From: Hemibagrus wyckioides
Taxonomy: Eukaryota > Chordata > Actinopteri > Siluriformes > Bagridae
Length of the DNA stretch: 64,000 nucleotides
Reading direction: 5' to 3'
NCBI RefSeq assembly: GCF_019097595.1
Contig: NC_080716.1
Coordinates: 12,023,401-12,087,400 of the forward strand
In this document: positions 35,010 through 64,000 of the stretch, piece after piece
Layout of the letters: the number at the start of each line of letters is the position of its first letter
How positions within the stretch are numbered: position 1 is the first letter of the stretch
The notes under the pieces: generated by a model
Seen by the model: the letters and a program-made list of their open reading frames with translations, nothing else
What the model was told of the DNA's origin: nothing
Database searches by the model: none
Translations under genes and position numbers: made by a program

Positions 35010-35084
35010 AAAACTTTTGTATACTGTAGATGTCCTCGCATAGATAGCGTCTATGCGAGGACATCTACAGTATACAAAAGTTTT
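35010..35084. repeat. Perfect 35 bp inverted repeat with 5 nt loop
   Basis: Arms 35010-35044 and 35050-35084 are exact reverse complements, including CTGTAGATGTCCTCGCATAG. The loop is TAGCG. It lies about 560 bp past the pde5a stop and beyond the first poly(A) hexamer. No coding or known repeat match is recognised. Confidence 0.93.
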
Positions 35085-35425
35085 GGGTTTGGAGTGACTA
35101 TAAAAAAAGATTATAATCTTTTGTTCCCCACCAGCTCCCATCATCTAAGATTACCTAAAAAGGTCCAAGCAAGTAATAGCTATTTTACTCACACCAAGTC
35201 AGTGACTTTAAACGGAAGCATTTGCTGGTAAATGCCCAATTAGCACGAGTTTCAGTGACTAGACAGGCAAAAAAATATTTACTTTCAAAGCAGGATATCA
35301 ACATAAAGCATAACCTCTTCTTTACCAAAAACAAGAGTGTGTGTGATTTTTTGTTGTTGTTAAAAGTAACAAACACATAAGTGACTCAGAATATGTCTGT
35401 ACTTAAAACCATATTGCTTTAGTGT

Positions 35426-35431
35426 TTTATT
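35426..35431 (-). terminator. Candidate pde5a poly(A) signal AATAAA
   Basis: A canonical hexamer on the minus strand about 215 nt past the pde5a stop. Mammalian PDE5A has a long 3' UTR, so other distal signals may be used. Confidence 0.5.
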
Positions 35432-35645
35432 CCCTCACCCCCACCCCAAAGCGACATGGAACCAATATGATTCAGCTACATCCCAAAGGTAAAATTACAT
35501 TTTCGCTCCATAGTGGTTTTGGTGAACTCATCATAGCAGGAATCAGGACTGGAAAGTATTTAAAGCTTCAGGGTGTGGTGTGTGGTATGAAGAAGGACCT
35601 GGGGCAAGGGAAAGGGGTAATCTTGTGCTGACTGGGATGCGCCAT

Positions 35646-60967
<25,322 letters not shown>

Positions 60968-61165
60968 GTCGCGCTAACAATTAACCTCTTAATAGCATGG
61001 ACGCGATCTTTCCGCTTCAGAGACTCCAACAAAATGGGCTGAATGGGAATGGAGAAGCTAACACGCTAAAAAACCCACTAAACGATCGTTGGCACTTGAC
61101 AGCATCGCGCGCGCACGCGGCCGCCTCCTAAACACAAGGAGACTAACCTCTACACGCACGCGCCT
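60968..61165 (-). promoter_or_regulatory. CpG-rich 5' flank of pde5a
   Basis: GC-rich DNA with alternating CG runs (about 61104-61125) lies just upstream of the pde5a start and continues into exon 1. No TATA box was seen. It reads as a CpG-island promoter. Confidence 0.5.
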
Positions 61166-61174
61166 CCCTGCATA

Positions 61175-61181
61175 TCTCTCG

Positions 61182-61234
<53 letters not shown>
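61175..61234. repeat. (CT)n(CA)n microsatellite
   Basis: A compound run at the outer edge of the pde5a CpG-rich region. Confidence 0.92.
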
Positions 61235-61237
<3 letters not shown>

Positions 61238-62309
61238 TATTCCAATCCTTGTGAGGACTTTCCAGTGACACTCTTCTTAGTGAATTAACGCATACTCATA
61301 AACCCAACCCTTAATCTCAGTATCCAGATGAAAACACGTGGCTCTTATAGTTTTCTTTTCTAAATTATCATTTTGAAGATATTTGGTCCACACTAAGATA
61401 TATAACCCTCACTTTCTTTATTTATGTCTTTCAGCTGTGCCACAATGTATATATGTGTGTTTTCAGGCACAATCAACATCATTTAGAACTTTGGAAATTA
61501 TGCATCAGTGCTATATCCCATTATTTCACAGAAAAACCAGCAAAGCACATCCAGTAATTATCCAGTGTCAAACTGAATCACACAAAAATGAATAATGATA
61601 TCGTTTCAGCCAGTATTCAGATAGGTAAAGACTTTGATGAGAACAATATCGCACATACTGTATTAACAAAGAATATCTATTCAAGCTTGTTACAGAATTC
61701 TTTAATTACAGTTCCTCCTTTTGCAATCCTTATTCAGGCTATGCATGGATTTGAAGCCTCCTAAATAACTTTCTCCTAAATAACACTGAGGTTTATAGTC
61801 ACCAATTCTGACAACAATCATTTTCTCCAGGAATATGCAATTATTACTTAAATTATAAACTTAAATAAAAGCATGCGATAAAAAAAGAGAACAAAAAAGG
61901 GTGAACCAGATTCAGTGACATTTACTATCTGTGAGTGTGTTCAATAACACTATGCTGCCTACCCCGCCTCTAGTATCTATAGATAGTGGTGTAGCCTTAC
62001 AAGCAGATGGTGCCCCCTTTTCTCCAGAGGGAACAGGGGAAACTTTGGAGACATATGTGCTCTCCTGGGGACAAATGTGAATCTACATGTATTTGATTGG
62101 AGTGAGATAATTGTGGTCCTTTGGGAATATAGGGAACATCTATAATGGGATTTGATTGGTGGAATATTCCGAATGTTCAGTGAAGTGTGTAAACTTTTAT
62201 ATTTCAGGATGCGTTATACAACTTTACTAATTACTGACTGTTTTAAGAATCTGGTAAGGACATGTTGGGGATAAAGTTGGGGTCCCCCCCCCTCAATTTG
62301 TCTCTCTTT

Positions 62310-62321
62310 TCCTCCCTCCCT

Positions 62322-62360
<39 letters not shown>

Positions 62361-62361
62361 T
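62310..62361. repeat. (CCCT)n/(CT)n run
   Basis: Simple pyrimidine repeat. Confidence 0.88.
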
Positions 62362-63812
62362 CCTTCCCATCTGTTCCATCCATGCCTCTCCTTTCTTGCC
62401 ACCAGAGTTGATGGCCACAACATCCTTCAAGGAGTCACCTGATACATTTGCATGCATACATAAGCACAGAAAAGTCATGGTGCTGCAGAGAAACACAGTC
62501 CAGATACAGTCAGTCATTTTAACCCAAGCTAAACTTCTCTGGTTGCCTTTCAGTCACAAATCAAACAACGCTCTATTCTGTTGTATAAATCCCCCTGGAC
62601 TACATTAAACATTTCAATGTGCTATTGTAAACCCTGTCTTGAGGCATAGCTAGGGAAGATAACAGCAAAGAAGAAGTCCCTATACACAATGCCTGAATGG
62701 AAAAATCTGGTGCACTCTGTGTGCAGCAATGAGTATTATTCAACAAGGTCATTTTAGTGGAGAAACTATTTATGCAAAGATTAGGCTGGAGGGAAGATTA
62801 AAGGCATGAGTGTAATGGGTTTACATGAAGTAAAAATGCATGGTAAAAGTGACTATTATGCAAGATAATCTATATGATAAAAGTTTCTGAACTATGTGTG
62901 TCTGTGTGTCTTCTCCAAACTAGATGCATTGGATTACTTATTAGCATCTAAATGACTCGGACTCGGAAAAATCCACGATCCAATAAGCACTCATATGCAA
63001 ACACTGCTCCACTGAAGAAATTTCTCAAGCACAGACTAGCTCCTGCCTGCTCCTACACCCTCGGTCAGGCCCTCTGCCCTCTAGCCGTTTTCCGAAATTA
63101 TCCCTTCAATAAACATGCAGGCCTACAATGGATTTTTAATATTGTTAAAACACCTCAGTGCCACAACCTCCATGCCACAAAGACATACTAATTTGATATC
63201 TGATCTTTACACTTTTCAGACATTAAAGTGGAAGAGAATCTCCAAAATAATTGTAATATTACTGAAAGGTTTTCCTGAAGCCAGTGAACTGAAACTACAA
63301 GATAAGGATACTACATAAACGTAATTTGTTGGTAAAGGAATTACAAATGAAATATATGAACTCCTTCCTCAGTTAGTTAGTTAACATGCACTACTTTACA
63401 TGCACAAACTGTTTATTGTTTTGAATCGTGACATGCATACCCCAACCTCAAGCATGCTTTTCCAGACACAGTTACCTCCAGCTGGCACCGCATACTCCGT
63501 AGCATCATGTCTCCTTGGAAATAATTAAAGGGGTCACAAGATGCCTGTTCTGGAGAAAATATACTACAAAAGACAATATCCTGAGCGAGCAGCTTGCCAG
63601 TGTGGTTGATATGCTGTGGTGTTTTGGCGGTAGAGAAGTAGAGAAGGAGGTTAGGGTTGGTGTGGGAGGGGGTAACAAACACTTCTATGCTCTCACGCTT
63701 CCTCTCTTTTGCTCTATCTGTCTCTCTTTTTCTCTCCAAACTTGAGAAAACACAGAGCTATCCCTGCTGAGCTTCAGACAGCATGACTTGAAATAAATTC
63801 AAATTTAGACCT

Positions 63813-63836
63813 GGGGCGGGGGGGGGGGGGGGGGGG
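63813..63836. repeat. Poly(G) run
   Basis: About 23 Gs, interrupted once near its start. It is prone to sequencing error. Confidence 0.85.
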
Positions 63837-64000
63837 TTCATGTCTCGTGGATATATAGAGCTCCTGTATTCATATTTCTGTACAGCGAAGAAACTCCGAG
63901 AAACTCCTGTTCCACCTTCAAATATAAACTTTCTTGCCCTGTTTCGAAGGGTCTCCGCAGTACCATCCTAAAACTGGCTCAATTGCAGGGATGTTTATAT

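Larger units (their letters stand above)
61235..64000. other. Upstream of pde5a, no gene recognised
   Basis: AT-rich DNA with a CT-rich run at 62310-62361 and a G run at 63813-63836. Short frames show no family motif. Confidence 0.5.

Noticed and set aside
34758..35144. 128 aa open frame spanning the perfect inverted repeat
   Set aside because: The frame runs through both arms of the palindrome and shows no protein similarity; the repeat itself is reported instead.

Overview
This 64 kb window is vertebrate nuclear DNA, almost certainly from a ray-finned fish. It holds three spliced, apparently intact genes: arsj (arylsulfatase J, minus strand), mad2l1 (spindle checkpoint MAD2, plus strand) and pde5a (cGMP-specific phosphodiesterase 5A, minus strand). 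All three have human counterparts on 4q26-q27. The intergenic and intronic DNA is packed with Tc1-like transposon relics, tRNA-derived SINEs, a Rex3-like LINE and simple repeats of teleost type. A catfish or other ostariophysan is my guess from the repeat flavour only.

Layout. 1-3240: AT-rich intergenic DNA with one SINE and a small hairpin. 3249-16456: arsj, two coding exons separated by an 11 kb intron that carries several Tc1-like relics. 16457-28690: intergenic DNA between the divergent arsj and mad2l1 genes, with GC-rich start regions, two Tc1-family relics, SINE and other dispersed repeats, and a 387 bp polypyrimidine tract. 28691-32526: mad2l1, a promoter with recognisable cell-cycle-type motifs, five coding exons and a poly(A) signal. 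Intron 3 has a long (AT)n run and two transposon relics. 32527-35425: region between the convergent mad2l1 and pde5a 3' ends, with a Tc1 derivative, a SINE and a perfect 35 bp inverted repeat. 35426-60967: pde5a, 21 coding exons with all splice sites and phases consistent, predicted 863 aa. Its introns hold a Rex3-like LINE remnant, a Tc1 transposase gene split by a LINE-tail/GATA insertion, and SINEs. 60968-64000: CpG-rich pde5a 5' region, then AT-rich DNA with microsatellites and no recognised gene.

Function. The genes are neighbours by ancestry rather than by pathway: arsj is a secretory-pathway sulfatase, mad2l1 a checkpoint HORMA protein that restrains Cdc20, and pde5a a cytosolic cGMP hydrolase. 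Exon boundaries were placed by hand from splice motifs, reading phase and remembered human protein sequences; the summed phases close exactly for all three genes (566, 202 and 863 aa).

I found no convincing undescribed gene system. The most interesting structural signals are the perfect 35 bp inverted repeat at 35010-35084, repeated internally deleted Tc1 derivatives sharing one structure, a SINE and a LINE with nearly the same 3' tail, and a tandem in-frame splice donor in pde5a exon 11.
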